This document shows, piece after piece, positions 38,873 to 48,575 of a stretch of 64,000 nucleotides of DNA. The stretch comes from Algiphilus sp. (GTDB taxonomy: Bacteria; Pseudomonadota; Gammaproteobacteria; Nevskiales; Nevskiaceae), in contig NZ_JAGLEJ010000043.1 in the NCBI RefSeq assembly GCF_023145115.1, positions 5,248-69,247 on the forward strand, written 5' to 3'. Each line of letters begins with the position of its first letter. Position 1 is the stretch's first letter. A program made the translations under genes and the position numbers. Under the pieces are notes generated by a model. The model saw only the letters and a list, made by a program, of their open reading frames with translations. It was not told the origin of the DNA and searched no databases.

Positions 38873-39448
38873 TCAGTCCGGCGCGAACAGGCTGCGCACG
38901 TCGACGTCGGCGAGCTCCTCTTCCGAGAACACCAGCAGCTCCGCCGCGCCGAACCCCATCATGCGCGCCACCAGCACGTCCGGAAACTGCTCGACGCGCA
39001 CGTTGTTGGCGTTGACGGCGGCGTTGTAGAACTCGCGCCGGTCCGCGATCGCTTCCTCGAGCCCGCTGATGCGCGACAGCAGCTGCGCGAAGCTCTGGTT
39101 GGCCTTGAGCTCCGGGTAGGCCTCGACCGTGGCCATGATCTTGCCGAGCCCCGAACGCAGCATGGTCTCGGCGCCGCCGACGCCCTTGACGTCGCCCTGC
39201 TGGCGGGCGCTGTCCGCGGCGGCGCGCGCCTGCGTCACCTTCTCCAGCGTCTCGGATTCGAACTGCATGTACTGGCGGCAGGTCTCGACCAGCTTGGGCA
39301 GCTCGTCGTGGCGCTGGCGCAGCAGCACGTCGATGTTGGACCAGGCCTGGGCCACGGCATGCTTCAGCCGCACCAGACCGTTGTAGATGATGATGGTGTA
39401 GACCGCCAGCACCGCGGCGATCACGCCCAGCACGACCCATCCGATCAC
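38873..39448 (-). CDS. lemA: LemA family protein
   Basis: A 191-aa coiled helical protein anchored by one N-terminal segment (VVLGVIAAVLAVYTIIIYNGLV). Family blocks: AWSNIDVLLRQRHDELPKLVETCRQYM, ANQSFAQLLSRISGLEEAIADRREFYNAAVN, NNVRVEQFPDVLVARMMGF. LemA function is unclear; it is often linked to GIDE/TPM proteins, as here where GIDE follows directly. Confidence 0.95.
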   Translation of the reverse strand: MIGWVVLGVIAAVLAVYTIIIYNGLVRLKHAVAQAWSNIDVLLRQRHDELPKLVETCRQYMQFESETLEKVTQARAAADSARQQGDVKGVGGAETMLRSGLGKIMATVEAYPELKANQSFAQLLSRISGLEEAIADRREFYNAAVNANNVRVEQFPDVLVARMMGFGAAELLVFSEEELADVDVRSLFAPD

Positions 39449-39546
39449 GGTTACCCCCTGTTCCCGTGCGCCGGTGCGCCGCTCGCACCGGTCTTGGCAG
39501 GTATGATTCTGGCGTCATTTCCGCTCCGGTGCACCCCCGAACCGTC

Positions 39547-40500
39547 ATGCGCCTCCCAATCCTGCTGATGATCGGCATCCTGCTCGGCGGCTGTTCCGGG
39601 CTGGGCATGCTCAACGCGGTCACTCCGGATACGCAGTACGAGGCTGCCGCCAACATCGCCTACGCCATGGGCGACGGTCGGCGTCTCGACCTGTACACGC
39701 CGCGCGGTCTCGATTCGCGCGCGCCGGTGGTGGTCTTCTTCCACGGTGGCCGCTGGTCGCAGGGCAGCAAGGACGAGTACAAGTTCGTCGGCGAAGCGCT
39801 CAGCTCGCGCGGCATCGTCGCGGCCCTGGTGGACTACCGCAAGTATCCCGACGTGCGCATGGCCGGCTTCATGGACGACGCCGCCCGGGCCGTGAAGTGG
39901 GTGCGCGACAACGTCGGCACCTATGGCGGCGATCCGCGCTCGATCTTCGTCATGGGGCATTCGTCGGGGGCGCACATGGCGGCGCTGCTGGCACTGGACC
40001 GGCGCTATCTCGACAACGCCGGCGTGCGCGACCCGCTGTCCGGCTTCATCGGTCTCGCCGGCGCCTACGATTTCCTCCCCATCAAGGACGCCGATCTCGC
40101 CGAGATATTCGGGCCGCCCGACCGCTACCCGCTGTCGCAGCCGGTGCGCTTCGCCAACCCGGACGCGCCGCCGTCGCTGCTGGTGCATGCGCGCGACGAC
40201 GTCACCACCTGGATCAGCAACTCCGAGAACCTCGCGGCGGCGCTGCGCAAGGCGGGCGCGCCGGTGACCACGGTGTTCTACGAGAGCATTCCCTGCGTGC
40301 CGGGCGTGGGCAGTCACGGCTGCACGGTGACCGCGCTGTCGCGTCCGTTCCGCAAGAATGTCGACGTGCTCGACCAGATCGTGTCGTTCATCGACGAGCA
40401 GGCCGGCGTCGCCGAGACCACTCCCAGCGCACCGGCTCCGGTGGAACGCAGCAAGCCGCGCGCGATCGGCGACGACGACGAGGTGGAGCTGCAGCAGTGA
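39547..40500 (+). CDS. Alpha/beta hydrolase lipoprotein (esterase)
   Basis: A 317-aa lipoprotein (lipobox ILLGGCSG) of the hormone-sensitive-lipase/carboxylesterase type. Oxyanion motif FFHGGRWSQGS, nucleophile elbow GHSSGAHMAALL, an acid in HARDD and a candidate His in SHGC. Substrate unknown. ATG 39547 gives the signal peptide. The stop overlaps the GTG of the next gene (GTGA), so they are co-translated. Confidence 0.88.
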   Translation: MRLPILLMIGILLGGCSGLGMLNAVTPDTQYEAAANIAYAMGDGRRLDLYTPRGLDSRAPVVVFFHGGRWSQGSKDEYKFVGEALSSRGIVAALVDYRKYPDVRMAGFMDDAARAVKWVRDNVGTYGGDPRSIFVMGHSSGAHMAALLALDRRYLDNAGVRDPLSGFIGLAGAYDFLPIKDADLAEIFGPPDRYPLSQPVRFANPDAPPSLLVHARDDVTTWISNSENLAAALRKAGAPVTTVFYESIPCVPGVGSHGCTVTALSRPFRKNVDVLDQIVSFIDEQAGVAETTPSAPAPVERSKPRAIGDDDEVELQQ

Positions 40501-41024
40501 TCCGTAGCTTCGAGGCACACACGCCGGTGCTCGGCGACGGCGCCTGGGTGGACGCGCAGGCGCTGGTGCTCGGCGAGGTATCGCTGGGCGCCGATGCATC
40601 GGTGTGGCCGATGGCGGCGGTGCGCGGCGACGTGCATCGCATCACCGTGGGCGCGCGCAGCAACATCCAGGACAACAGCACGCTGCACGTCACGCACGAC
40701 GGGCCCTACAGCCCGGGCGGCCAGCCCCTCGTGGTGGGCGACGATGTCACCGTCGGCCATGGCGTCACGCTGCACGCCTGCACGATCGGCGATCGCTGCC
40801 TGATCGGCATGGGGTCGCTGGTGCTGGATGGCGCGGTGCTGGACGACGAGGTCTATCTCGCTGCCGGCAGTCTGGTGCCGCCCGGCAAGCACCTCGAGGG
40901 CGGCTGGCTGTATCGGGGCGCGCCCGCCACGGCGGCGCGGCCCCTGACCGACGACGAGCGCGAATGGCTGCGCTATTCGGCCGCACACTACGTGCGGCTC
41001 AAGAACCGGCATGCGGCGTCCTGA
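40497..41024 (+). CDS. Gamma-carbonic-anhydrase-like hexapeptide protein (YrdA type)
   Basis: A 175-aa left-handed beta-helix protein. Zinc-site histidines are seen in [19 protein letters not shown] and [13 protein letters not shown]. Most YrdA/PaaY relatives bind zinc; carbonic anhydrase or thioesterase activity is uncertain. Begins with GTG overlapping the preceding stop. Confidence 0.9.
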   Translation: MIRSFEAHTPVLGDGAWVDAQALVLGEVSLGADASVWPMAAVRGDVHRITVGARSNIQDNSTLHVTHDGPYSPGGQPLVVGDDVTVGHGVTLHACTIGDRCLIGMGSLVLDGAVLDDEVYLAAGSLVPPGKHLEGGWLYRGAPATAARPLTDDEREWLRYSAAHYVRLKNRHAAS

Positions 41025-41064
41025 AGGCGCCGCGCCGCAATCCCATACGCAACAGGGAAGGACG

Positions 41065-41823
41065 ATGACCCGCAAGCTTGTACTCCTGCGCCACGGCCAG
41101 AGCCAGTGGAATCTCGAGAACCGCTTCACCGGCTGGGTGGATGTCGATCTCACCGATCAGGGCCGCGCCGAGGCCACCGCCGCCGGCGAGCTGATGGCTG
41201 CCGAGGGGCTGGCCTTCGATGTGGCGCATACCTCCGTGCTGATGCGCGCCATCCGCACGCTCAACCTGGCCATAGACGCCATGGGCCAGATGTGGCTGCC
41301 CGTGCACAAGTCGTGGCGGCTCAACGAGCGCCACTACGGCGGCCTTCAGGGACTGGACAAGGCCGAGACCACGGCGCGGCACGGCGAGGACCAGGTCAAG
41401 GTCTGGCGGCGCAGCTACGACATTCCGCCGCCGCCGATGGCCGAAGACGATGCCGGCCACCCGCGCTTCGATCGTCGCTATGCCGCGCTCGATGCCCGCG
41501 TCCTGCCGGCGACCGAGTCGCTGGCCACGACGCTGGAGCGCGTGCTGCCCTACTGGCACGACCACATCGCACCGCAGCTGCGCGCCGGCGCCACCGTGCT
41601 GGTGACCGCCCACGGCAATTCGCTGCGGGCGCTCTACAAGTATCTGCTGGATGTGCCCGAGGACACCATCACCGAGGTCAACATCCCCACCGGTATTCCG
41701 CTGCAGTTCGAGCTCGGCGACGATCTGAGCGTGACGGACTACCGCTATCTGGGCGATCCCGAAGCCGCCCAGCGCGCCGCCGAAGCGGTCGCCGCGCAGG
41801 CTTCCGGAGCGCCGAAATCGTGA
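41065..41823 (+). CDS. gpmA: 2,3-bisphosphoglycerate-dependent phosphoglycerate mutase
   Basis: Glycolytic/gluconeogenic mutase interconverting 3- and 2-phosphoglycerate (252 aa). Phosphohistidine H10 in [30 protein letters not shown] and [14 protein letters not shown] complete the active site. AGGGAAGG lies just before ATG 41065. Confidence 0.97.
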   Translation: MTRKLVLLRHGQSQWNLENRFTGWVDVDLTDQGRAEATAAGELMAAEGLAFDVAHTSVLMRAIRTLNLAIDAMGQMWLPVHKSWRLNERHYGGLQGLDKAETTARHGEDQVKVWRRSYDIPPPPMAEDDAGHPRFDRRYAALDARVLPATESLATTLERVLPYWHDHIAPQLRAGATVLVTAHGNSLRALYKYLLDVPEDTITEVNIPTGIPLQFELGDDLSVTDYRYLGDPEAAQRAAEAVAAQASGAPKS

Positions 41824-41843
41824 CCTGACCCGGAGCAGGACGC

Positions 41844-43448
41844 GTGGACACCGAGCGCCCGCTCGAGCACGCGGCCGTCGCCGACGTGGCCGCATACCGG
41901 CGCCGGACGGAGGTGCTGGGGGCCTTCTTCGCCGCGGTGAGCGCGGTTTCCGGCATCCTGATCCTCCAGAGCTACGGCACCTTCGGCCGCATCGAGGCCA
42001 CCGCGATGCTCGTGGTCAGCGCGCTCTGCGTGGTGGCCATGGGCATTGCCCTGCTGCCGCTTTCGCGTCGCGCGCGGGCACGGCTGTCCGATGTGCTGTC
42101 GGCGCTGATCGTGGCGGCCTACGCGCTGCCCCTGCTGTTCAGTGCCTGGGGCCCGCCGATGCAGGACCCGGCACAGAGCGCCTTCCGCCCGATCTTCGGC
42201 TTCACCGGCCTGGTCTACATCGGGCTCATCGTGCTCAAGCCCACCCGCGCCGGCCTGCGCCGACTGTGGGCGTTCTACGCGGCGCAGCTCGTGGTCGTGC
42301 TCGCCGCGGTCGCGGTGCACACCGGTTTCGATCTGGCGCGCGACGGCATGGTGGCGCTACTGCTGTGGCTGGTGTTCGGCAATCTCTTCTTCATCCTGAT
42401 GCTGGCGAGCCTCGAGTACTACGCCCGCGCCCTGCGCGTGGTGGGCGCCGAGGCGGTGGCGGCGGATGCGCTGCGCAGCAGCGAGACCTACCTGCAGCTC
42501 GTGCTGCACAGCATCCAGGCGGGCGCATGGGGATGGCGCGTGGAGGGCAGCGAGAAGCGCTGGGTCTCGCCGCGCTTCTGCGAGCTGCTGGGCTGGGAGC
42601 CGGACGATCCCGACGCCCCCGATTCGGTGGTCGCGCTCCTGCATCCCGATGACCGCGTCGACTTCGGGGCCACGCTCGACCGGCAGCTCGGGCACGGCGC
42701 GCTGTTCGACGCCACGGCCCGCCTGCGGGTGCGCAGCGGCGAGCATCGCTGGTTCAACGTGCGCGGCCACGTCGTGCGCACCGAGGACGGCGCCATCCGG
42801 GAGGCGGTGGGGGCCATCGTCGACATCGACGATCAGGTGCAGAGCCGTCAGGCGCTTGCCGACAGCAATGCGCGACTGGAGTATCTGGCCTATCACGACG
42901 CGCTGACCGGGCTGCGCAACCGCCGCTACTTCCTCGACCAGTTCGAGCACGAGCTCGGACGCGCGCGCCGGCATCACGAGGCGCTCTCCCTGCTGATCGT
43001 GGATATCGACCACTTCAAGCCGTACAACGATCACTACGGGCACAGCGCCGGTGACGAAGCGCTGGTCGCGGTGGCCGGATTCCTGTCGGGGTGCGCGCGG
43101 CGGAGCGTGGACGTCGCGGCGCGCTTCGGCGGCGAGGAGTTCGCGCTGCTGTTGCAGAGCACCGACGCGGCGGGCGCGCTGCGCGTGGCGCGGCGCATAC
43201 GGGCAGCCGTGGAGGCGGCCGGGATGCCGCATCAGCGCGCGCCGCAGGGCGTGCTGACGGTCAGCGTCGGAGCGACGACATGCGAGCCCGCGCAGGCCGA
43301 GGTCGCGGAGATCGACCTCATGATCGAGGAGGCCGATGCAGCGCTCTACCGCGTCAAGTCGCAGGGCCGCAACGGCGCCTGGCATTACGTCGACGCGGTC
43401 AACGAGGCAGACGCGGAGGGGGACGATTCCCCCTCCGCGCAGCACTGA
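41844..43448 (+). CDS. Membrane PAS-GGDEF diguanylate cyclase
   Basis: A 534-aa c-di-GMP synthase with about six membrane helices (roughly residues 25-195), one PAS domain (about 215-340) and a GGDEF domain (about 350-515). The active-site GGEEF is at 429-433 and the inhibitory RxxD is R420-D423, so activity with feedback is expected. GTG start; the gene ends 9 bp from the convergent DUF4382 gene. Confidence 0.92.
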   Translation: MDTERPLEHAAVADVAAYRRRTEVLGAFFAAVSAVSGILILQSYGTFGRIEATAMLVVSALCVVAMGIALLPLSRRARARLSDVLSALIVAAYALPLLFSAWGPPMQDPAQSAFRPIFGFTGLVYIGLIVLKPTRAGLRRLWAFYAAQLVVVLAAVAVHTGFDLARDGMVALLLWLVFGNLFFILMLASLEYYARALRVVGAEAVAADALRSSETYLQLVLHSIQAGAWGWRVEGSEKRWVSPRFCELLGWEPDDPDAPDSVVALLHPDDRVDFGATLDRQLGHGALFDATARLRVRSGEHRWFNVRGHVVRTEDGAIREAVGAIVDIDDQVQSRQALADSNARLEYLAYHDALTGLRNRRYFLDQFEHELGRARRHHEALSLLIVDIDHFKPYNDHYGHSAGDEALVAVAGFLSGCARRSVDVAARFGGEEFALLLQSTDAAGALRVARRIRAAVEAAGMPHQRAPQGVLTVSVGATTCEPAQAEVAEIDLMIEEADAALYRVKSQGRNGAWHYVDAVNEADAEGDDSPSAQH

Positions 43449-43457
43449 CCGCGCGTT

Positions 43458-44432
43458 CTACTGGGGCTCGCCCTCGTCGGCCGGGGCGGCGAAGTCGACC
43501 TCGGCGGTGGCGCCCGCCACCACGGCGGTGTCGTTCACGACCGGGAACGCGATGTCGTCGTCCCGTTCCGGATCATCGGCGCGCGCCTGGCAGGTGAACG
43601 CGACGCGGTAGTCGTCGGGCGGCAGGAAGGCGACGGTGTAGACGAACTCGCCCGACGTCTCGTCCAGCGTGACGCGTCCAGTGGCCACCGGCGGGTTGCC
43701 GGAGCCGATGTCGTCGGGTGCAGTGTCGGTGTCGTCGTAGACGTACACCGCCGTGCCGGCGCCGGTGGCCGCGTCGGCGTCGCACGCGGCGACGTCGGTG
43801 AACAGCGCCGGATCGACCGTGCCGCCGATGCTGCCCGCCTCGCGGACGTCGACCACGCGCAGGGTCGGTCGCAGGATGTAGTCGGGGAAGCCCTGCGGAT
43901 CGTTGACCGATGCCCGCAGATCGAAGTCCACGGCGTAGCGCGCCCCCTGGTTGGCCGTGATCGCGAACGGGCCGTTGAGCTGCAGGCCGCGCTGCGATCC
44001 GCTCGGGATGAACAGCGAGACTTCGCCGCCGCCGTTCTCCACGACGAAGGAATCCATGGCACCGCGCTCGGCCTCGACCTCCAGCCGGATCCATTCGTAG
44101 TTGCCGGCGGGGATCTCCTCCTCGATGAGGATCTCCGTATCGCCGCCGGTCAACGACAGCAGATCGATGGTGCGCGGCTCGAAGTCGAAGCTGATGCGGT
44201 CGCTGCCGTCATCGTCGCCATCGTCGCCGGCCGGATTGAAGGTGACGCCGGTGAAGCGCACGTTGACCGCTGCCAGATCGTCGACCGGCGCATCGGTGAC
44301 GGAGAGGCGTACCGAAGCCGAATCACCCCCCTGTCCGTTGCCGTCGTTGCTGTCACTGCAGCCTGCGGTGGCCAGCATCGTCGCGCCGGCGCCTGCCACC
44401 AGAATGCCTCTGATCAATGCCTGGGGTTGCAT
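43458..44432 (-). CDS. DUF4382 lipoprotein
   Basis: A 324-aa predicted surface or periplasmic lipoprotein. Lipobox LATAGCSDS (Cys about residue 25); then a DUF4382 domain starting SVRLSVTDAPVDDLAAVNVRFTGV. A second half rich in Asp and Thr may be a carboxypeptidase-like beta domain. Very acidic overall. Start 44432 is set by the signal peptide. Confidence 0.85.
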   Translation of the reverse strand: MQPQALIRGILVAGAGATMLATAGCSDSNDGNGQGGDSASVRLSVTDAPVDDLAAVNVRFTGVTFNPAGDDGDDDGSDRISFDFEPRTIDLLSLTGGDTEILIEEEIPAGNYEWIRLEVEAERGAMDSFVVENGGGEVSLFIPSGSQRGLQLNGPFAITANQGARYAVDFDLRASVNDPQGFPDYILRPTLRVVDVREAGSIGGTVDPALFTDVAACDADAATGAGTAVYVYDDTDTAPDDIGSGNPPVATGRVTLDETSGEFVYTVAFLPPDDYRVAFTCQARADDPERDDDIAFPVVNDTAVVAGATAEVDFAAPADEGEPQ

Positions 44433-44503
44433 GGACACGCCCCTTGTCGTGAATGAGGCGCCTGTGTACCGCGCGCCCGGTGAGCATCGACTGAACGCCA
44501 CTG

Positions 44504-44998
44504 TCAGGAAAATTGCAGTCCTGGCAGGTGGTTGCGCGTCCCGTCCGGCAGCGGGGCGTCTTCGAGATGAGCGCGCGCATCGTCGGCATCGTTCTCGAAC
44601 CAGGCCCGCGCGCTGCCCAGCCGGAAGCTGTAGCCCCAGGCGTCCATGTCCGCGAAGAGCCGGTCGCGCGAGTAGCCGGCCAGCGTGTCGGCGAGCAGGC
44701 ACTGCAGGTAGCAGACGGCCGCTTCCTCGATGTCGCTGCCGCCGCAGTCGGTGTGCAGCGCCGCGCGCCGCTCGTCGCCCATGCAGAGCACGTGGCAGGC
44801 GGTGTGGAGCAGCGAGTGCACCGGCGTGTCGCCGCGCGCGTAGAGCGTGTCGCCGATGACACCGGCCTCAGGCGCGCCCCAGTAGCTGGCGGGGATGTCG
44901 GCGCCGTCCGCGACGCGCGTCAGGGCGATGCCGTGCGCGGCCAGGAAGCGTTCCATGGCGTCGTCGGGCAGGCAGGCGAGGGTGGTGACTTGGTGCAT
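44504..44998 (-). CDS. Conserved hypothetical protein with HxxxHxxxH
   Basis: A 164-aa soluble protein without a family name I can give with certainty. It carries H-x3-H-x3-H (VHSLLHTACHVLCM; about residues 61-69) followed by acidic residues (DCGGSDIEEAAVCYLQCLLAD) and a conserved-looking tail LFADMDAWGYSFRLGSARAWFEND. The arrangement suggests a metal site and possibly a hydrolase. ATG 44998 is used; an in-frame GTG lies two codons upstream. Confidence 0.75.
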   Translation of the reverse strand: MHQVTTLACLPDDAMERFLAAHGIALTRVADGADIPASYWGAPEAGVIGDTLYARGDTPVHSLLHTACHVLCMGDERRAALHTDCGGSDIEEAAVCYLQCLLADTLAGYSRDRLFADMDAWGYSFRLGSARAWFENDADDARAHLEDAPLPDGTRNHLPGLQFS

Positions 44999-45085
44999 TT
45001 TCACGATGGCGCATCGGGTCGCGCTTCACGATAGTGCAACACAGCGACACGACAAGAAATGCGCATCTCGATTGGGAGGAGACCG

Positions 45086-48000
45086 ATGATGCACCCCCGA
45101 CCGTACCGTGGCCTGACGGCTGCGGCCGCTCTGCTTCTGGCCGCGTGCGGTGGCAGCGAGCCCCCTGCCGCGCAGCCCGGTGATGGTCCCGGCGACCCGC
45201 CCGACCGCGCCTCGCCTGCCGGCAGCGTGTTCCTCAACGCGGTGCCGCCGGGCAGCAACGGCAATTCGGCGGGCGGCGTCGGTGCGCCGGTCGGGCCGGT
45301 GCTCAGCTATCCGGACAACTACGACGATCAGCTGCAGCTCTACGAGAACCTCGCCCATGCCGAGGAGAACCTGCGCGCAGCACCCTGCGAGCCGCCACGG
45401 AGCATCGGCGAGCACGCCACCCGGTCGGATCTCGCCTGCAACTACTACAAGCCGGCCGGTCTGGAGCCGGATACGGTCGCCGAGACCACCACGCTGGCGA
45501 CCCCGTTCGGGGGGCAGGTCACCATCCGGCGCGATGGCTGGGGCGTGCCCTTCGTCGAGGGCGATACCCGCCGCGACGCGATGTACGGCTTCGGCTATGC
45601 CTCCGCCGAGGACCGCCTCTGGCTGCACGACGCACTGCGCAACGTCGGGCGCGGGCGCTTCAGCGAGTTCCTCGGCGCGGCGCCCGACACGCTGGGCTTC
45701 GACGCCGATCTCGCCGCATTCGCCGGCTACAGCGAGGCCGAGCTGGAGGCGATGGTCGAACGCGCCCGCGCCAAGTTCGGGGCGCTGGGCGATCTCATCG
45801 TCCAGGATGTCGACGCCATGGTCGACGGCATCAACGCCTACCTCGACACCCTCAACGGTGCGGGCGTCGCCGAGATCCCGCCGGAGTACGCCACGCTGGC
45901 GCTGCAGGTGGGCGATCTGCCCAGCGTGCCGCCGGTGTTTCCGCCGCGCGACTGGACGCGCACCGACATCGTGGCATCGGCCACGCTGATCCAGTCGATC
46001 TTCGCCATCGGCGGCGGCGGCGAGCACCAGAACCTGCGCTTGCTGCAGGCGCTCGATCCCGGGTTCGGGCCGGACAGCGGCGCGGTGCCCCAGCAGGCCT
46101 GCGAGTTCTGGCGCGATGTGCGCCATGCCCAGGATCCGGGCACGCACTACAGCGTCAACGCGCGCACCTTCGCCACGCAGTCGCCGGCCTCGGTCAGCGA
46201 GGCCTGCCCGCAGGCCCTGCCGGAAGGCGCTGCCATTCTCGACCCGGGCAGCTTCGAGACCCGCGCCACCTTCCTGGTCGGCAACGCCGGACCGGGCGAA
46301 ACGCTGGGCGCGGTGACGGGCAACGTGCTGGGCGGGCTCGGCATCGGCGGGCTGCCGCTGCTGCCGGATCTGCCGCTGGCGGGCGACCTGCTCGGCTGCC
46401 TGCTCGATGCCGGCAGCGCGCTGGAGACCTGTCTGACGATCCAGTCCGCCGCGTCGTCGGATGCGCGCGCAGCCCGCGTCCGGGTCGCGCTCACCGAACC
46501 GCCGATGCGGCCCGGGCGGGTGCGGCCGGGGCGGCGCGCGATCCGCGCCGGGGTCTCGCCCGGCGAGAGCGCGCGCCGGCACCTCGCTGCCGCCGGTCTG
46601 CCGCTGCCCCGGACCATGTCCAACGGCGTCGTCGTGGCGGCCTCCCGGACGCGCGAGAACGCGCCCATCGCGGTGTTCGGACCGCAGGCGAGCTACTTCG
46701 CGCCGCAGCTGCTGTGGGAGGTCGCCATCAAGTCCGGCGGCGATGATCCGGGGCCGCTCGACTTCAACGGCCGCGGCGTGGTGTTCGGCGACCTGCCCTA
46801 CATCAACATCGGGCGCGGGCCCGACCATGCCTGGAGCGCGACTTCCGGCAACTCCGATCTGGTCGACGTGCGCGTGTCGAAGCTCTGCAATACCGACGGC
46901 ACGCCCGCGACGCGCGAGACCGACGACAACGGCACGCTGCTCGCGGACGGCTATCTGGTCGACGTCGGCGACGGCCAGGGCATGCAGTGCCGGGCGCTGT
47001 ATCGCCGCCTGGACGAGTGGACGGCGCTGCCCACGGTGGCGTCGGTGGCGCTGGGCGGGCCGCCGCTGCCGCAGCGCGTGGTGCGCTCGGTGATCCGCAC
47101 GCACTACGGACCGATCTTCGCGACCGGGACCGTGCGTGGCGAGCCGGTGGCGCTGTCGCTGCAGCGGGCGACCTTCTTCGGCGAGCTGGAGACCGCGCCG
47201 TCCTTCGCGCTCGCCACCACCAACGTGGTGCAGGATTTCGACAGCTTCCGCAAGCTGTTCAACAGCGTCACCGGCTCGTTCAACTGGCTGTACGCCGATG
47301 CCGAGGACGCCGCTGTCTTCCACAGCGGCCTGTATCCCGAGCGCCATCCCGAGCACCATCCCGAGCTGCCGGTGTGGGGCGACGGGCGCTTCGAATGGCA
47401 GGGCCAGATCGCCAGCGCCAGCGTGCCCTTCAACGCCGGCTTCTTCGATGCCTACGGCGGCGACGACGACGCCGGTGCCGTCAGCTTCCCGAACCCGGCC
47501 ACGCCGGTGGCGCAGGGCGACCCCCTGCGTGACGGCTACTTCGAGTTCGACGGCTATCTGGCCATGGAAGCACACCCGCAGGTCGTCAACCAGCCCTACA
47601 TCGCGCAGTGGAACAACGCGCCGGCGCGCGGCTGGTGGGCGTCGGACGCCAACGGCAGCTACGGTCCGACGCATCGCGTCGACATGCTGGTGGACCGGCT
47701 CGATGCCGTCGCCGACGCCGGGCGCAAGCACGACATCGGCACGGTCACCGAGATCCTCGCCGACGCCGCGTTCACCGATCTGCGCGGCCAGACCGTGCTG
47801 CCGCTGCTGCTGCGGCTGATGGAGACCGGCGATCTGGACGATGCCCAGCAGCAGGTGGCGGGGCTGATGCGCAACTGGATGGATGCCGGCTCGCGCAACT
47901 GGATCGACGGCGGCAGCGGGCTCGGTGCCTACCGTCGCGACCGCGACAACGACGGTGCCTACGACCAGCGCGCCGCGGTAGTGCTGATGGACGCCTGGTA

Positions 48001-48448
48001 CGAGCGGCTGATCGACACCATGCTGCCGCAGTTCGAGGGGCTGCCCACCGTGCTGCAGGGCCGGTACGACGCTCCGCGGTCCCAGGGCTCCGCCTATCAG
48101 GCCGGCTGGTACGAGCACATGAAGCGCCTGCTAGAGATGGCACTGGAGGTGCCCGGTCACACGCCGTACCGCGCGCTGCGCTGCGCCGGCAGCGACGATC
48201 CGGCGGTGTGCCGGGATGCCGTTCTGACGGCGCTGGACGATGCGCTCGCCGATCTCGGCGGCATCGGCAACGTCGCCGCGTGGGACGGCACGCAGCTTGA
48301 CAGTTACGCGAAAGGCGCGGACTGTGGAACGGTCGAAGCGTGCGATGCGGTCGAGCACGTTCCGCTTACCTTCCTGCCGGTTCCCGCCATTCACTGGACC
48401 AACCGCCCCACCTTCCAGCAGGTGGTGCAGGTACGGGGGTCGCCGTAG
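45086..48448 (+). CDS. Penicillin-acylase family lipoprotein
   Basis: A 1120-aa Ntn-hydrolase of the penicillin amidase / acylhomoserine-lactone acylase superfamily, larger than usual (about 800). Lipobox LLAACGGS; a family N-terminal block VTIRRDGWGVPFVEGDTRRDAMYGFGYASAEDRLW; nucleophile S512 in RTMSNGVVVAASRT after a probable self-cleaved spacer; the C-terminal half contains GPIFATGTVRG and FNWLYADAEDAA. GGAGGAG lies 4 bp before ATG 45086. Substrate unknown. Confidence 0.9.
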   Translation: MMHPRPYRGLTAAAALLLAACGGSEPPAAQPGDGPGDPPDRASPAGSVFLNAVPPGSNGNSAGGVGAPVGPVLSYPDNYDDQLQLYENLAHAEENLRAAPCEPPRSIGEHATRSDLACNYYKPAGLEPDTVAETTTLATPFGGQVTIRRDGWGVPFVEGDTRRDAMYGFGYASAEDRLWLHDALRNVGRGRFSEFLGAAPDTLGFDADLAAFAGYSEAELEAMVERARAKFGALGDLIVQDVDAMVDGINAYLDTLNGAGVAEIPPEYATLALQVGDLPSVPPVFPPRDWTRTDIVASATLIQSIFAIGGGGEHQNLRLLQALDPGFGPDSGAVPQQACEFWRDVRHAQDPGTHYSVNARTFATQSPASVSEACPQALPEGAAILDPGSFETRATFLVGNAGPGETLGAVTGNVLGGLGIGGLPLLPDLPLAGDLLGCLLDAGSALETCLTIQSAASSDARAARVRVALTEPPMRPGRVRPGRRAIRAGVSPGESARRHLAAAGLPLPRTMSNGVVVAASRTRENAPIAVFGPQASYFAPQLLWEVAIKSGGDDPGPLDFNGRGVVFGDLPYINIGRGPDHAWSATSGNSDLVDVRVSKLCNTDGTPATRETDDNGTLLADGYLVDVGDGQGMQCRALYRRLDEWTALPTVASVALGGPPLPQRVVRSVIRTHYGPIFATGTVRGEPVALSLQRATFFGELETAPSFALATTNVVQDFDSFRKLFNSVTGSFNWLYADAEDAAVFHSGLYPERHPEHHPELPVWGDGRFEWQGQIASASVPFNAGFFDAYGGDDDAGAVSFPNPATPVAQGDPLRDGYFEFDGYLAMEAHPQVVNQPYIAQWNNAPARGWWASDANGSYGPTHRVDMLVDRLDAVADAGRKHDIGTVTEILADAAFTDLRGQTVLPLLLRLMETGDLDDAQQQVAGLMRNWMDAGSRNWIDGGSGLGAYRRDRDNDGAYDQRAAVVLMDAWYERLIDTMLPQFEGLPTVLQGRYDAPRSQGSAYQAGWYEHMKRLLEMALEVPGHTPYRALRCAGSDDPAVCRDAVLTALDDALADLGGIGNVAAWDGTQLDSYAKGADCGTVEACDAVEHVPLTFLPVPAIHWTNRPTFQQVVQVRGSP

Positions 48449-48480
48449 TCGAGGGCGTGACGATTTGTGTTGGGGGTCTT

Positions 48481-48511
48481 GCCGGCAGCCTCGGTTGCCG
48501 GCGTTTTTTTT
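48481..48511 (+). terminator. Rho-independent terminator after the acylase gene
   Basis: A 7-bp stem GCCGGCA/TGCCGGC with an 8-nt loop, then G and eight T residues. It lies 32 bp after the acylase stop, a textbook terminator. Confidence 0.9.
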
Positions 48512-48534
48512 GGCTTCCACAACGCGCGACGACG

Positions 48535-48540
48535 TATACT
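48535..48540 (+). promoter_or_regulatory. -10 element of the CocE-type hydrolase gene
   Basis: TATACT, five of six matches, just after the terminator and 35 bp before the GTG start. A -35 is not well defined (TTGGCT with 19-bp spacing). Confidence 0.45.
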
Positions 48541-48575
48541 GAAAATGACAAGTGTCTGATACGGGGGATCCACCA

